This document shows positions 9,423 through 18,714 of a DNA stretch of 64,000 bases, piece by piece (the stretch's first letter is position 1; every line of letters begins with the position of its first letter). A program made the position numbers and the translations under genes. Under the pieces are notes generated by a model that saw only the letters and a program-made list of their open reading frames with translations, was not told the DNA's origin and searched no databases. This stretch comes from Frischella japonica (GTDB taxonomy: Bacteria > Pseudomonadota > Gammaproteobacteria > Enterobacterales > Orbaceae): NCBI RefSeq assembly GCF_014489845.1, contig NZ_JABURY010000021.1:62001-126000 (forward strand), read 5' to 3'.

Positions 9423-10562
9423 TTAAACTAATTCACCATTAACAATCATACGTTCAACAACAAATTCATGACTGAACACGACAATATTTGCAATTTTACC
9501 CACAGTAATAGTACCCAGATCCTTATCGACACTAATCGCCTTAGCTGGATATAATGTCGCCATTCTTAAAGCTTCATCAAGTGCAATACCAACATAATTG
9601 ACCGCATTTTTAACCGCTTCGATCATAGTTAGTGCCGAACCACCTAATGTACCGTTAATATCGGTGCATTTACCATCTTTATAATAAATGGTTTTACCAG
9701 CAAAAGTACATTCGGTCATATTAGTACCAACCGGCATGATCGCATCGGTGGTTAAAATTAACTTATCACGTTTAATTTTATGACTATTACGAATATTTGC
9801 CCAACTTACATGAAGTCCATCAGCTATAATACCACTATACACTTCTTGTTCGTCATAAATCGCGCCAACTACACCCGGCGTTCTACCAGCTATCGCAGGC
9901 ATGGCATTGAATAAATGTGTTCCCATACGGATACCGGCATTAAACCCTTCACGAGCATCTTCATAAGTTCCATTGGTATGACCAGCTGATACATGAATAC
10001 CGGCATCACTTAATTGACGAATGAAACGTTTATCCACTTTTTCCGGTGCTAAGGTAATAATTTTAATCACATCCGCATTTTCACATAGGAAATCTATCAT
10101 TTCTTGTGATGGTTGACGAATAAAAGCAGGATTATGAATACCTTTTTTCTCAACGTTAATATATGGACCTTCTAAATGTAGTCCAAGTGCTTGATGTTTA
10201 TGCTTTTTCAAATATTCACGCATAACTTCAACGCCTTTACGCATAAATTCATCGCTTGACGTAATTAAAGTTGGTAAATAGCTAGAACATCCGGTTAATA
10301 GGTTAGTTCTTTGCATAATTTCAAGAGTTTCAATACTGAGTGATTCTATGGTTTCATTAAATTGAACACCACCACAACCATTCAACTGGATATCGATAAA
10401 ACCGGGAGCTAATATGGCACCTTTTAAATTTTCAACCGTTATATTTTGTGGTAACGCATCTTGATGACACACATCAACAATTCTATCACCATCAATTACA
10501 ACAGCATGATCATTAAGGATTTCTAATCCGGTATAAATTCGACAATTAGTTAATGCATACAT
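9423..10562 (-). CDS. nagA: N-acetylglucosamine-6-phosphate deacetylase
   Basis: NagA removes acetate from GlcNAc-6-phosphate in the cytoplasm, giving glucosamine-6-phosphate for NagB. The 379-aa protein belongs to the amidohydrolase superfamily. The motif [13 protein letters not shown] takes the metal-binding N-terminal position, and [10 protein letters not shown] carries the conserved glutamate ligand. [12 protein letters not shown] and GTHLFNAM carry the histidines, and LTTDAI the catalytic aspartate. It lies 42 bp downstream of nagB in the same direction, forming the nagBA operon. All expected catalytic residues are visible. Length matches the E. coli enzyme (382 aa). Confidence 0.95.
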   Translation of the reverse strand: MYALTNCRIYTGLEILNDHAVVIDGDRIVDVCHQDALPQNITVENLKGAILAPGFIDIQLNGCGGVQFNETIESLSIETLEIMQRTNLLTGCSSYLPTLITSSDEFMRKGVEVMREYLKKHKHQALGLHLEGPYINVEKKGIHNPAFIRQPSQEMIDFLCENADVIKIITLAPEKVDKRFIRQLSDAGIHVSAGHTNGTYEDAREGFNAGIRMGTHLFNAMPAIAGRTPGVVGAIYDEQEVYSGIIADGLHVSWANIRNSHKIKRDKLILTTDAIMPVGTNMTECTFAGKTIYYKDGKCTDINGTLGGSALTMIEAVKNAVNYVGIALDEALRMATLYPAKAISVDKDLGTITVGKIANIVVFSHEFVVERMIVNGELV

Positions 10563-10604
10563 TATATTTTAACGCCTCAAATAATTTAAATGGGTTAACA
10601 GAGA

Positions 10605-11411
10605 TTACAAAATTGTAACCTCAAGATTTTTTGCTTCCAGTTGTTTAAAATATTTTAATGTTTTAACTTTTAATTCTTCTGTACTGGCTTCATCACACAC
10701 TACCAATGATTTAGCGTGCATTTGTAACGCTGTAACGGTCCATAAGTGATTAACCGCACCTTCAACAGCTTGTTGTAAAGCTAACGCCTTATTGTGGCCT
10801 GAAATTAGTAACATCACTTCCTTAGCATCCATCAACGTTCCAACTCCGATCGTTAAAGCATATTGAGGTACTTGACTGATGTCATTATCAAAAAAACGTG
10901 AATTTGCAATTCGAGTATCTTCAGTTAATGTTTTAATACGAGTACGTGAACGTAAAGATGATCCTGGCTCATTAAATGCAATATGACCATCTTGCCCGAC
11001 GCCACCAATAAAGAGATCAATTTTTCCGTATGATTTTATTTTTTCTTCATAATCTTCACACTCTTTAACGATATCAGTTGCATTACCATTTAGAATGTGA
11101 ATATTGCTTTTATCAATATCAATATGATTGAAAAAGTTTTGAAACATAAAGGTGTGGTAACTTTGTGGGTGATCTTCAGGGATTCCTACATACTCGTCCA
11201 TGTTAAATGTTACCACATGTTTAAAACTAACTAAACCAGCTTGATAACGTTTAATTAATTGTTGATACATCACTAAAGGAGAACTTCCAGTTGGTAAACC
11301 TAGAACAAATGGACGATCAGCAGTGGGGTTAAAACTATTAATTTTTTTAACAATATAATCCGCAGCCCATGCTCCAATTTCTTGACTATGTTTTAATGGA
11401 ATTAAACGCAT
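10605..11411 (-). CDS. nagB: Glucosamine-6-phosphate deaminase
   Basis: NagB converts glucosamine-6-phosphate to fructose-6-phosphate and ammonia, the last step of GlcNAc use. The 268-aa protein aligns with the E. coli enzyme (266 aa). Catalytic residues fall at identical positions: D72 in FNMDEYVG, then D141, H143 and E148 in [13 protein letters not shown]. The phosphate-binding GLPTGSSP is at residues 38-45. The gene is the first of nagBA and diverges from nagE across about 310 bp that should hold shared operators. A Shine-Dalgarno-like AGGAG is present just upstream of the ATG (CTCCT on the plus strand at 11417-11421). Confidence 0.97.
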   Translation of the reverse strand: MRLIPLKHSQEIGAWAADYIVKKINSFNPTADRPFVLGLPTGSSPLVMYQQLIKRYQAGLVSFKHVVTFNMDEYVGIPEDHPQSYHTFMFQNFFNHIDIDKSNIHILNGNATDIVKECEDYEEKIKSYGKIDLFIGGVGQDGHIAFNEPGSSLRSRTRIKTLTEDTRIANSRFFDNDISQVPQYALTIGVGTLMDAKEVMLLISGHNKALALQQAVEGAVNHLWTVTALQMHAKSLVVCDEASTEELKVKTLKYFKQLEAKNLEVTIL

Positions 11412-11724
11412 TTAGTTTCTCCTGTACAAATCTTGCTTTATTAGTATGTTTAAATTTATTTTAATGAAAGGATAACAATGTACTTATTTTCGCTTCCAAT
11501 ATATTATTTCGCTACTTTATCCAATATAACTATTTTTTACAAAGTTTTTTTATATTATAAAATAAATAGCCGTTAAAAGCTTATATGCAACTTAATTTTG
11601 TATAAAAATTTAGTGATATTTGTCACAAAATAGTATAATTAATTTGTTAAGTAAAATATTATAGTGTCAAATAATAAGCATAAATAAACAACATATGAAT
11701 GACAATTTTGGGAGTAAAAAATTT
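11412..11724. promoter_or_regulatory. Divergent nagB/nagE control region
   Basis: This AT-rich intergenic region separates the nagBA operon from nagE. It contains the CRP-like site listed separately and a TATAAT at 11634-11639. It also has a perfect 7-1-7 palindrome TTTTATA-T-TATAAAA at 11548-11562 and two similar TTATTT(T)CGCT words near 11485-11512. In E. coli NagC binds paired AT-rich operators in this location and forms a loop. The words here are plausible operators, but I cannot assign NagC sites from sequence alone. Confidence 0.5.
11612..11627 (+). promoter_or_regulatory. CRP-like binding site upstream of nagE
   Basis: AGTGA-N6-TCACA matches the CRP consensus TGTGA-N6-TCACA at nine of ten positions. 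It lies about 100 bp before the nagE start and just upstream of a TATAAT. Catabolite control of nagE/nagBA is known in E. coli. The spacing to the TATAAT is too short for class II activation from that promoter, so the true start site may lie further downstream or on the other strand. Confidence 0.55.
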
Positions 11725-13194
11725 ATGGGAATTCTAGCTTATTTACAGCGCATTGGGCGTTCGCTAATGGTTCCAGTTGCTGTATTACCTGCAGCAGCAA
11801 TTCTTTTAGGCGTTGGATACTGGGTTGACCCGGAAGGTTGGGGTACTAACAGTATAATTGCCGCTTTTTTAATTAAATCTGGTGCCGCTATTATTGATAA
11901 TATGCCAATCTTATTTGCAATTGGTGTATCTTATGGAATGTCTAAAGATAAAGACGGTGCGGCTGCGTTAAGTGGACTGGTTGGTTTTTTAGTGATTACC
12001 ACCTTGTTATCACCACAATCTGTTTCACTTTTAACTTCCACCGCAATTGAACATGTTTCACCTGCTTTCGCAAAAATTAATAATCAATTTGTTGGTATCT
12101 TAGTCGGTGTTATCTCGGCTGAACTTTACAACCGTTTTAGTGGTGTTGAATTACATAAGGCATTAGCATTTTTTAGTGGCAAACGATTAGTACCAATTAT
12201 TGTATCGATTGTTATGTTGTATGTTTCGTTTGCACTACTTTATATTTGGCCATTTATTTTCAACGGTCTAGTCGTATTTGGTGAAAACATTAAAGATTTA
12301 GGATCTATCGGTGCTGGTATTTATGGTTTCTTCAACCGCATACTTATTCCGGTTGGTTTACACCATGCACTTAACTCTGTATTTTGGTTTGATGTTGCGG
12401 GTATCAACGATATTCCTAACTTCTTAGGCGGACAAAAATCTATCAATGCAGGTTCAGCAGTAATTGGTATTACCGGCCGTTATCAAGCTGGTTTCTTCCC
12501 AATTATGATGTTTGGTTTACCTGGTGCAGCATTAGCAATGTATCATACAGCTAAAAAAGGTAATAAAGACAAAACAGCTTCTATCATGCTAGCAGCCTCT
12601 TTTGCTGCCTTCTTTACGGGGATTACTGAACCACTTGAATTCTCATTTATGTTCGTAGCACCACAACTTTACGTGATTCATGCCTTATTAACCAGTGTTT
12701 CGCTATATATCGCAGCAACTATGCAATGGATTTCTGGCTTTGGTTTCAGTGCTGGTTTAGTTGATATGTTACTGCAATCTCGTAATCCTTTAGCCGTTCA
12801 ATGGTATATGCTGATTGTACAAGGTTTAGCCTTCTTTGTTATATATTATGTCGTCTTCCGCTTTGTTATTGTTAAATTCAACCTAAAAACGCCTGGCCGT
12901 GAAGATGATGACAGTGAACAACCGACTGAAGAATCAACACATACAACCAAAGAAGATATTAACAGTTTAGCACAACAATATTTAGCAGTTGTGGGTGGTA
13001 AAGAAAACTTAACCAATATCGATGCTTGTATAACTCGTTTACGTTTAAATGTTAAAAATTCTGATTTAATCAATGAGGCTAATGCCAAAGCTTTAGGAGC
13101 CATGGCCGTGATTAAATTAGGAAAAGGTGGTGTACAAATCGTAGTTGGTCAACAAGCAGAAAAAATAGCTGACCAAATGAAAAAACTTGTCTAA
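11725..13194 (+). CDS. nagE: PTS N-acetylglucosamine-type transporter, EIICB
   Basis: This membrane permease imports and phosphorylates GlcNAc. The ATG at 11725 is chosen because GGGAG (11710-11714) lies about 10 bases upstream, whereas the in-frame ATG at 11695 has no ribosome site. It gives 489 aa. The N-terminal EIIC domain (about residues 1-390) has multiple membrane segments and the motif GITEPLEF. The C-terminal EIIB domain carries the phosphorylated cysteine C435 in DACITRLR. Unlike E. coli NagE (IICBA, 648 aa) there is no fused EIIA domain, so phosphate must come from a separate EIIA such as EIIA-Glc. The nag context makes GlcNAc the likely substrate; glucose-family EIICB proteins are similar. 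Confidence 0.85.
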   Translation: MGILAYLQRIGRSLMVPVAVLPAAAILLGVGYWVDPEGWGTNSIIAAFLIKSGAAIIDNMPILFAIGVSYGMSKDKDGAAALSGLVGFLVITTLLSPQSVSLLTSTAIEHVSPAFAKINNQFVGILVGVISAELYNRFSGVELHKALAFFSGKRLVPIIVSIVMLYVSFALLYIWPFIFNGLVVFGENIKDLGSIGAGIYGFFNRILIPVGLHHALNSVFWFDVAGINDIPNFLGGQKSINAGSAVIGITGRYQAGFFPIMMFGLPGAALAMYHTAKKGNKDKTASIMLAASFAAFFTGITEPLEFSFMFVAPQLYVIHALLTSVSLYIAATMQWISGFGFSAGLVDMLLQSRNPLAVQWYMLIVQGLAFFVIYYVVFRFVIVKFNLKTPGREDDDSEQPTEESTHTTKEDINSLAQQYLAVVGGKENLTNIDACITRLRLNVKNSDLINEANAKALGAMAVIKLGKGGVQIVVGQQAEKIADQMKKLV

Positions 13195-13216
13195 AAATAC
13201 TACATTTCTTCCATAA

Positions 13217-13241
13217 AAACCGGGCTTATGCCCGGTTTTTT
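13217..13241 (+). terminator. Terminator of nagE
   Basis: A 9-bp stem (AAACCGGGC / GCCCGGTTT) with TTAT loop is followed by a T run and lies 22 bp after the nagE stop. It is a textbook intrinsic terminator. Confidence 0.92.
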
Positions 13242-13269
13242 ATGCAGATAGGTTATTTATAATAATTAA

Positions 13270-13278
13270 TGTTATAAT
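13270..13278 (+). promoter_or_regulatory. Extended -10 promoter for rluE
   Basis: TGTTATAAT (TG-n-TATAAT) is an extended -10 element. Transcription would start near 13285, at or after the upstream ATG at 13283. That argues for translation beginning at the ATG at 13310. Confidence 0.55.
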
Positions 13279-13309
13279 TGCTATGAGTTATTTACGAGAT
13301 TCTAATATT

Positions 13310-13882
13310 ATGGCGATGTCATTAATTGCATTTAATAAACCTTATGGGGTCATTTGTCAGTTTTCCGAACATCAAATCCACCCCACTTTGAAACAGTATA
13401 TCTCATTACCCAATTTTTATCCTGCTGGTAGATTAGATACTGATAGTGAAGGATTAGTGTTGCTCACAAATAATGGAAAGCTTCAAACTAAAATAGCATC
13501 ACCAAAATTTAAATTAACAAAAACTTACTGGGCACAAGTTGAAGGTGAATTAACCGAAAATGCCATTCACCATTTGCAGCAAGGGGTACAACTTAAAGAA
13601 TTCAGAACACAACCTGCCAAAGCTAAAATCATTACTGAACCAACCACCTTATGGCAAAGAAATCCACCTATTCGTGAACGAAAAACCATCCCAACCTCAT
13701 GGTTAAGTTTGACCATTACAGAAGGGAAAAATCGACAAGTTAGGCGCATGTGTGCTGCTGTGGGATTTCCATGTCTAAGATTAGTAAGAGTTCAAATCGG
13801 CGAATTTAATCTATTTGACCATCATCTTGAATTAGGAAAGTGGCAATCATTAAATAAATTTACATTATATAAAACAACATAA
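13310..13882 (+). CDS. rluE: 23S rRNA pseudouridine(2457) synthase RluE
   Basis: RluE isomerises U2457 of 23S rRNA to pseudouridine. The 190-aa product contains the RsuA/RluB/E/F-family catalytic segment [15 protein letters not shown] with catalytic aspartate D43, and the downstream motif [17 protein letters not shown]. No S4 domain is present, as expected for RluE and unlike RluB/RluF. The ATG at 13310 is preferred over 13283 because of the promoter position and GAGA about 10 bases upstream. The E. coli protein is somewhat longer (217 aa) through an N-terminal extension. It is followed closely by the shikimate-dehydrogenase-like gene in the same direction. Confidence 0.88.
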   Translation: MAMSLIAFNKPYGVICQFSEHQIHPTLKQYISLPNFYPAGRLDTDSEGLVLLTNNGKLQTKIASPKFKLTKTYWAQVEGELTENAIHHLQQGVQLKEFRTQPAKAKIITEPTTLWQRNPPIRERKTIPTSWLSLTITEGKNRQVRRMCAAVGFPCLRLVRVQIGEFNLFDHHLELGKWQSLNKFTLYKTT

Positions 13883-13905
13883 TACATTTAACAGGAGTAG
13901 TTATT

Positions 13906-14718
13906 ATGATTAATAAAGATACTCAACTTTGTATGTCACTATCAGGTAGACCAGGTAACTTTGGTACACGCTTTCAAAATAGTTTATATCAACAATTAAA
14001 TTTAAATTATATTTATAAAGCATTTACGACCAACAGCATTCAGGATGCGATTACTGGAATTCGTGCTTTAGCCATTCGCGGTTGCGCAATATCGATGCCA
14101 TTTAAAGAGTCTTGTATCCCTTTTTTAGATGAATTAACCGATTCGGTAAAAGCAATAGATTCCGTCAATACTATTGTTAATAATGGTGGTTATTTAAAAG
14201 CCTATAATACCGATTACACTGCAATTCGTAAATTGATCAACCAATATAAGCTTGCCCCCAAGCAATCCGTAATTATCCACGGCAGTGGTGGAATGGCCAA
14301 AGCCGTGATTGCTGCTTTTCACGATGCTGGTTTTAAAGATGTTACTATTTTAGCGCGTAATAGCGAAAAAGGATTGCAATTATCACAAAAATACCACTAC
14401 CCTCACCAAACTACACCTCAAAAAAATTATGATATTTTAGTTAATGCTACATCCATCGGTATGGATGGGGGAGAAGAAGCCAAACAGTTATCATTCTCCA
14501 GAGAATTGATCTCACAAGCAACAGTGATTTTTGAAGTGGTCGCAATACCGACAAATACACCATTAATAAATGAAGCTAAACGACAACATAAAATAATGAT
14601 TACGGGTAAAGAGGTCATGATATTACAAGCCGTTGAACAGTTTATTTTATATACGGGAAAAATACCCAGCGCAGAGCAGATTCGTATTGCCGCTGAAATT
14701 GCCAGTCAACCACTTTAG
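13906..14718 (+). CDS. Shikimate 5-dehydrogenase-like protein (SDH-L/AroE family)
   Basis: The 270-aa protein has the AroE fold. The catalytic lysine K67 is in SMPFKESC, the substrate-contacting aspartate D103 is in NTDYTAI, and the Rossmann motif GSGGMAKAV is at residues 126-134. The N-terminal shikimate-binding serines are replaced by a CMSLSGRPGNFG segment, which marks the SDH-like subgroup known from Haemophilus influenzae (HI0607). It is therefore probably not the biosynthetic AroE. The substrate is uncertain; a quinate/shikimate-like oxidation is inferred. AGGAG at 13893-13897 lies eight bases before the ATG. It sits between rluE and ftsY with no functional tie evident. Confidence 0.8.
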   Translation: MINKDTQLCMSLSGRPGNFGTRFQNSLYQQLNLNYIYKAFTTNSIQDAITGIRALAIRGCAISMPFKESCIPFLDELTDSVKAIDSVNTIVNNGGYLKAYNTDYTAIRKLINQYKLAPKQSVIIHGSGGMAKAVIAAFHDAGFKDVTILARNSEKGLQLSQKYHYPHQTTPQKNYDILVNATSIGMDGGEEAKQLSFSRELISQATVIFEVVAIPTNTPLINEAKRQHKIMITGKEVMILQAVEQFILYTGKIPSAEQIRIAAEIASQPL

Positions 14719-14880
14719 TTAACGTTATAAATACGGTATGTAAGAAAATGGCACATAATTCATTAATAAACCTTTTAAAAATATAAAAAATGGATTTATT
14801 TATTTTGAAAGACATTTGAGAAAACTGAGATTTTAGACAATAATAAAATATTACCAATAGAAATTGGAGCGATTTACAAT

Positions 14881-15825
14881 ATGAGTGAACAGAAAAAAAC
14901 TGGATTTTTTGCCCGCTTAAAAAATGGATTATTCAAAACCAAACAAAATATTGGTTCTGGTTTATTTAGTTTATTTAAAGGAAAGAAAATCGATGATGAA
15001 TTGTTCGAAGAACTTGAAGAACAATTATTAATTGCTGATGTTGGTATTGATACTACGCAAAAAATCATTCACTCTTTGACTGAGCACGCATCACGTAAAC
15101 AATTAAAAGATGCTGAAGCCTTAAATCAACTTTTAAAAGATGAATTACGGGCGATTTTAACCAAAGTGGATCAACCATTAGATATACAAACACATCAACC
15201 TTATGTAATTCTAATGGTAGGTGTAAATGGTGTAGGTAAGACGACTACTATAGGTAAATTAGCCAAACAATTTCAAAATCAAGGCAAATCAGTTATGTTA
15301 GCCGCTGGCGATACCTTTAGAGCCGCTGCGGTCGAACAACTGCAAGTATGGGGAGAAAGAAATGATATTCCCGTTATTGCCCAGCATATCAATGCTGATT
15401 CAGCATCTGTTATTTTCGATGCTATTCAAGCAGCTAAATCCCGAAAGATCGATGTACTTATTGCAGATACCGCCGGACGACTACAAAATAAAAGCCATTT
15501 AATGGATGAATTGAAAAAAATCGTACGTGTAATGAAAAAAATAGATGAAACAGCACCACACGAAATTATGCTAACCATCGATGCCAGTACTGGACAAAAT
15601 GCCATCAGTCAAACCAAAATTTTTAATGAAGCAGTTGGGGTAACAGGGATTACCTTAACTAAACTTGATGGTACTGCTAAAGGTGGCGTAATCTTCAGTA
15701 TTGCTGATCAATTTAATATTCCTATTCGTTTTATTGGGGTCGGTGAAAAAATTGATGATTTACGACCATTTATCGCCGATGATTTCATAGAAGCATTGTT
15801 TGACCAAACAACGGAAGAAAATTAA
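14881..15825 (+). CDS. ftsY: Signal recognition particle receptor FtsY
   Basis: FtsY is the membrane-associated SRP receptor GTPase that delivers ribosome-nascent-chain complexes to SecYEG. The 314-aa product has the N domain (residues about 35-100) and the G domain. The G domain has P-loop GVNGVGKTT near 114-122, DTFRAAAVEQL, DTAGR near residue 200 and TKLDGTAKGG near 258. It lacks the long acidic A domain of E. coli FtsY (497 aa), keeping only a basic amphipathic N-terminus (FFARLKNGLFKTKQNI) that can serve as membrane anchor. It heads the ftsY-ftsE-ftsX block, with ftsE starting five bases downstream. Confidence 0.96.
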   Translation: MSEQKKTGFFARLKNGLFKTKQNIGSGLFSLFKGKKIDDELFEELEEQLLIADVGIDTTQKIIHSLTEHASRKQLKDAEALNQLLKDELRAILTKVDQPLDIQTHQPYVILMVGVNGVGKTTTIGKLAKQFQNQGKSVMLAAGDTFRAAAVEQLQVWGERNDIPVIAQHINADSASVIFDAIQAAKSRKIDVLIADTAGRLQNKSHLMDELKKIVRVMKKIDETAPHEIMLTIDASTGQNAISQTKIFNEAVGVTGITLTKLDGTAKGGVIFSIADQFNIPIRFIGVGEKIDDLRPFIADDFIEALFDQTTEEN

Positions 15826-15830
15826 GATAT

Positions 15831-16502
15831 ATGATTCGATTTAAACGTGTCAGTAAAGCTTATTCTGGTGGCAGACCCGCACTACAAAATATTGATTTTC
15901 ACCTCAATAAAGGAGAAATGGCTTTTTTAACGGGTCATTCTGGGGCAGGTAAAAGTACCTTATTACGCTTAATTTGTGGATTAGAAAGGGCTAATGATGG
16001 TCAAGTAATTTTAAACGGTCATGATGTTAGTCAATTAAAAAAACAAGATATTCCGTTTTTACGTCGTAATATTGGCATGATCTTTCAAGATCACCAATTA
16101 TTAATGGATCATACTATTTATGATAACGTAGCAATCCCTTTGATCATATTAGGTAAACCACTTGAAGAAATTCGTCGTCGTGTCTCTGCTGCATTGGATA
16201 AGGTCGGTTTAATCGATAAAATGAAATTTTACCCTATTCAATTATCAGGTGGTGAGCAACAACGTGTTGGGATCGCTAGGGCAATTGTTAATCGTCCAAT
16301 GGTTTTACTCGCCGATGAACCGACCGGTAATTTAGATGATAAATTATCCAAGGATATTCTAAAATTATTTGAAGAACTTAACCAAACTGGGGTGACCGTT
16401 CTTATGGCAACCCATAATTTAGGCTTAATTCGACGTAAACATCGTCGCATATTAAATTTAAATCAAGGTAGACTAACTGGGGATAGGCATGCTGAGGATT
16501 AG
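15831..16502 (+). CDS. ftsE: Cell division ATP-binding protein FtsE
   Basis: FtsE is the ATPase of the FtsEX complex, which activates amidase activators (EnvC) at the division septum. The 223-aa ABC protein has Walker A GHSGAGKST at residues 35-43, Q-loop, signature LSGGEQQR and Walker B VLLADEPTG. It starts 5 bp after the ftsY stop and overlaps ftsX by 14 bp, a translationally coupled arrangement conserved in gammaproteobacteria. Confidence 0.96.
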   Translation: MIRFKRVSKAYSGGRPALQNIDFHLNKGEMAFLTGHSGAGKSTLLRLICGLERANDGQVILNGHDVSQLKKQDIPFLRRNIGMIFQDHQLLMDHTIYDNVAIPLIILGKPLEEIRRRVSAALDKVGLIDKMKFYPIQLSGGEQQRVGIARAIVNRPMVLLADEPTGNLDDKLSKDILKLFEELNQTGVTVLMATHNLGLIRRKHRRILNLNQGRLTGDRHAED

Positions 16503-17451
16503 AAAAAACAATCAACAACGGGATGATAATTCTTTCTTCCCACGTTGGAAAAGGCAAATCCATTATGCTTGGCAAAATGTATATAATGATTTTCGTCAAC
16601 ATGCTATAGCCTCTCTACTCACCATTATTGTGATTGCAATTTCTATTACCTTACCAACCATTGGCTATTTATTATGGAAAAATGCTAATCAAGCCGCACA
16701 TCAATGGTACCCAACGCCAAATTTAACCGTCTATATCAATAAAACACTTAATCAAAAGGATACTGATAATTTAATTAAACAAATTACCCAATTTCCAGAA
16801 GTAGAAAGGGTAAACTATTTATCGCGCGATGAAACACTCCAAGAGTTTAAATTATGGTCTGGTTTTAGCGAAGCGTTAGAATTATTAGATGAAAATCCCC
16901 TTCCCGCGGTTGCTATCATTATGCCCAAAGATGAAGCCAAACAAACGGCAATTTTACATGCAATACAAACTGAAATCGTTAAACTTAAAGGCGTTGATGA
17001 TGTTAGGCTTGATGATAGTTGGTTTACTCGGTTAACCACCTTTACAGACATGGTTAAAACCATTGTATGGACAATTTCAATTTTTATGATGATTGCCGTA
17101 GCATTAGTTATTGGTAATAGTATCCGGTTAGCTATCTTTAGTCGCCGACAAACCATTATTGTTATGCAACTTATTGGCGCTACTGATGGCTTTATTTTAC
17201 GACCTTTTTTATATAGTGGCATGTTTAATGGTTTCATTAGTGCGATTTTAGCATTAATATTATCGGAAATATTTATCTTTAGAATAGATGCGATTATCTT
17301 GAATGTTTCCTCAGTTTTTGGAACAATATTCAACTTAGAAGGTTTAAATTGGGATGAAAGTTTATTTATCATCTTAATTGCAACGATGATAGGTTGGTTA
17401 TCAGCTTTATTAGCAACCAAAAAGTATTTAAATATGCCACATATTAATTAA
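16489..17451 (+). CDS. ftsX: Cell division membrane protein FtsX
   Basis: FtsX is the permease-like partner of FtsE in the inner membrane. The 320-aa product has a cytoplasmic N-terminus, a first membrane helix near residues 40-60, and a large periplasmic loop (about 62-195) that recruits EnvC. A cluster of three C-terminal helices follows (about 197-216, 240-270 and 288-310). The start overlaps the end of ftsE, ensuring coupling. Length is slightly below E. coli FtsX (352 aa), with the shortening at the N-terminus. Confidence 0.93.
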   Translation: MLRIRKNNQQRDDNSFFPRWKRQIHYAWQNVYNDFRQHAIASLLTIIVIAISITLPTIGYLLWKNANQAAHQWYPTPNLTVYINKTLNQKDTDNLIKQITQFPEVERVNYLSRDETLQEFKLWSGFSEALELLDENPLPAVAIIMPKDEAKQTAILHAIQTEIVKLKGVDDVRLDDSWFTRLTTFTDMVKTIVWTISIFMMIAVALVIGNSIRLAIFSRRQTIIVMQLIGATDGFILRPFLYSGMFNGFISAILALILSEIFIFRIDAIILNVSSVFGTIFNLEGLNWDESLFIILIATMIGWLSALLATKKYLNMPHIN

Positions 17452-17503
17452 TTTTATGATTTAGAGTTATTGAACCAATATAACCAAATTAACATGTAAA
17501 AAT

Positions 17504-17519
17504 GGTGAACTAAATCACA
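17504..17519 (+). promoter_or_regulatory. CRP-like site upstream of rpoH
   Basis: GGTGA-N6-TCACA differs from the CRP consensus at one position and lies about 120 bp upstream of the rpoH start. In E. coli one rpoH promoter (P5) depends on cAMP-CRP, so a site here is plausible. A TATAAT at 17603-17608 would be the nearest -10 element, which places the site too far upstream for simple class II activation of that promoter. Confidence 0.45.
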
Positions 17520-17640
17520 GTTTTATAGTCTAATTTAGCAAGACGTAATAAAAGATCTAGGGTTTATTATTACAATACAGAATTTTTACTTAGTGATTAA
17601 GGTATAATCACAAGTAATCCCACAAGGGGGAGAATTGATA

Positions 17641-18500
17641 TGAGTAACGAATTAAAGATGCAGTCTGTTGCTTTAATTCCACAAGGAAATGTTGATGCTT
17701 ATCTACGAATGATCAACACCTATCCAATGTTGAGCGCAGAAGAAGAAAAAGAATTAGGTGAGAAGCTTTACTATCATAATGATGTAGATGCTGCTAGACA
17801 ACTGATCTTATCACATCTGCGTTTTGTCGCACACATTGCACGCGGATACTCTGGTTATGGATTACCACAAGCGGATTTAATCCAAGAAGGTAACATTGGT
17901 TTGATGAAAGCGGTACGTCGGTTTAATCCGGAAATGGGTGTACGATTAGTCTCTTTTGCTGTTCATTGGATTAAAGCGGAAATTCATGAATATGTGTTGA
18001 AAAACTGGCGAATTGTTAAAGTTGCAACGACCAAAGCACAACGTAAGTTATTCTTTAATTTACGTAAAACAAAACAACGTTTAGGTTGGTTTAGTCATGA
18101 TGAAGTCGCTATGGTTGCCGATGAGCTTGGCGTATCACGCAAAGATGTCATGGAAATGGAATCACGTATGTCTGCGCAAGATATGTCATTTGATATTGAT
18201 AGCGAAGATGATGATAATTCAGTAGTTGCACCGGCACTTTATTTAGAAGATACCTCATCAGATTTCTCAAAATCGATTGAAGAAGACAACTGGGAAAATG
18301 ATGCCACGGATAAACTACACGATGCATTATCCCAATTAGATGAACGTAGTCAGGATATTATCAAAGCTCGTTGGTTAGATGCGGATGACAGCAAATCAAC
18401 TTTACAAGAGCTTGCAGCAAAATATAACGTTTCGGCAGAACGAATACGTCAACTTGAAAAAAATGCTATGCAAAAATTACGTGTTGCCATTGAAGCGTAA
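17641..18500 (+). CDS. rpoH: RNA polymerase sigma-32 factor (heat shock)
   Basis: RpoH directs RNA polymerase to heat-shock promoters. The 286-aa protein (E. coli 284) has the sigma-70 region 1.2/2 with [20 protein letters not shown] and [11 protein letters not shown]. It has the RpoH-specific box around [14 protein letters not shown] and region 4 helix-turn-helix [13 protein letters not shown] near the C-terminus. A strong AGGGGGAG ribosome site (17623-17632 region) precedes the ATG. It follows ftsX by 189 bp, as in enterobacteria, and has its own promoter signals there. RNA-structure control of translation is known in E. coli, but I did not verify pairing here. Confidence 0.97.
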
Positions 18501-18519
18501 CACTAATCGATTTTATATC

Positions 18520-18543
18520 AAATCCCAGTTTTAACTGGGATTT
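18520..18543 (+). terminator. Terminator of rpoH
   Basis: Inverted repeat AAATCCCAGTT / AACTGGGATTT with a very short loop, followed by a T-rich tail, lies 20 bp after the rpoH stop. Confidence 0.85.
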
Positions 18544-18609
18544 TTATTAACGATGCTATGTATTACAATTTAATCAGTAATGTTAAATTAAATTTAATAT
18601 ATTGTGACC

Positions 18610-18630
18610 ATCGGCATTGAAAATGCCGAT
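18610..18630. repeat. Stem-loop downstream of tilS and rpoH
   Basis: A perfect 9-bp stem (ATCGGCATT / AATGCCGAT) with 3-nt loop sits in the gap between the convergent rpoH and tilS genes. No good T tract follows on either strand. It may be a backup terminator for tilS or an RNA-stability element. Confidence 0.4.
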
Positions 18631-18714
18631 TTAGTATAACTGTTATTAAATGTTTTTGAAAAGGTGAGCTAATCCAGTATAAACACCATTGGTGATGAAA
18701 TTTTATTTCAATAA

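Noticed and set aside
13283-13309. rluE starting at ATG 13283.
   Set aside because: This ATG is at or before the expected transcription start from the extended -10 element at 13270-13278 and lacks a ribosome site.
16815-17420. A 201-codon open frame on the minus strand opposite ftsX.
   Set aside because: It lies wholly inside ftsX, which has clear family motifs and operon coupling. The antisense product has low complexity from reversed membrane helices and no ribosome site.
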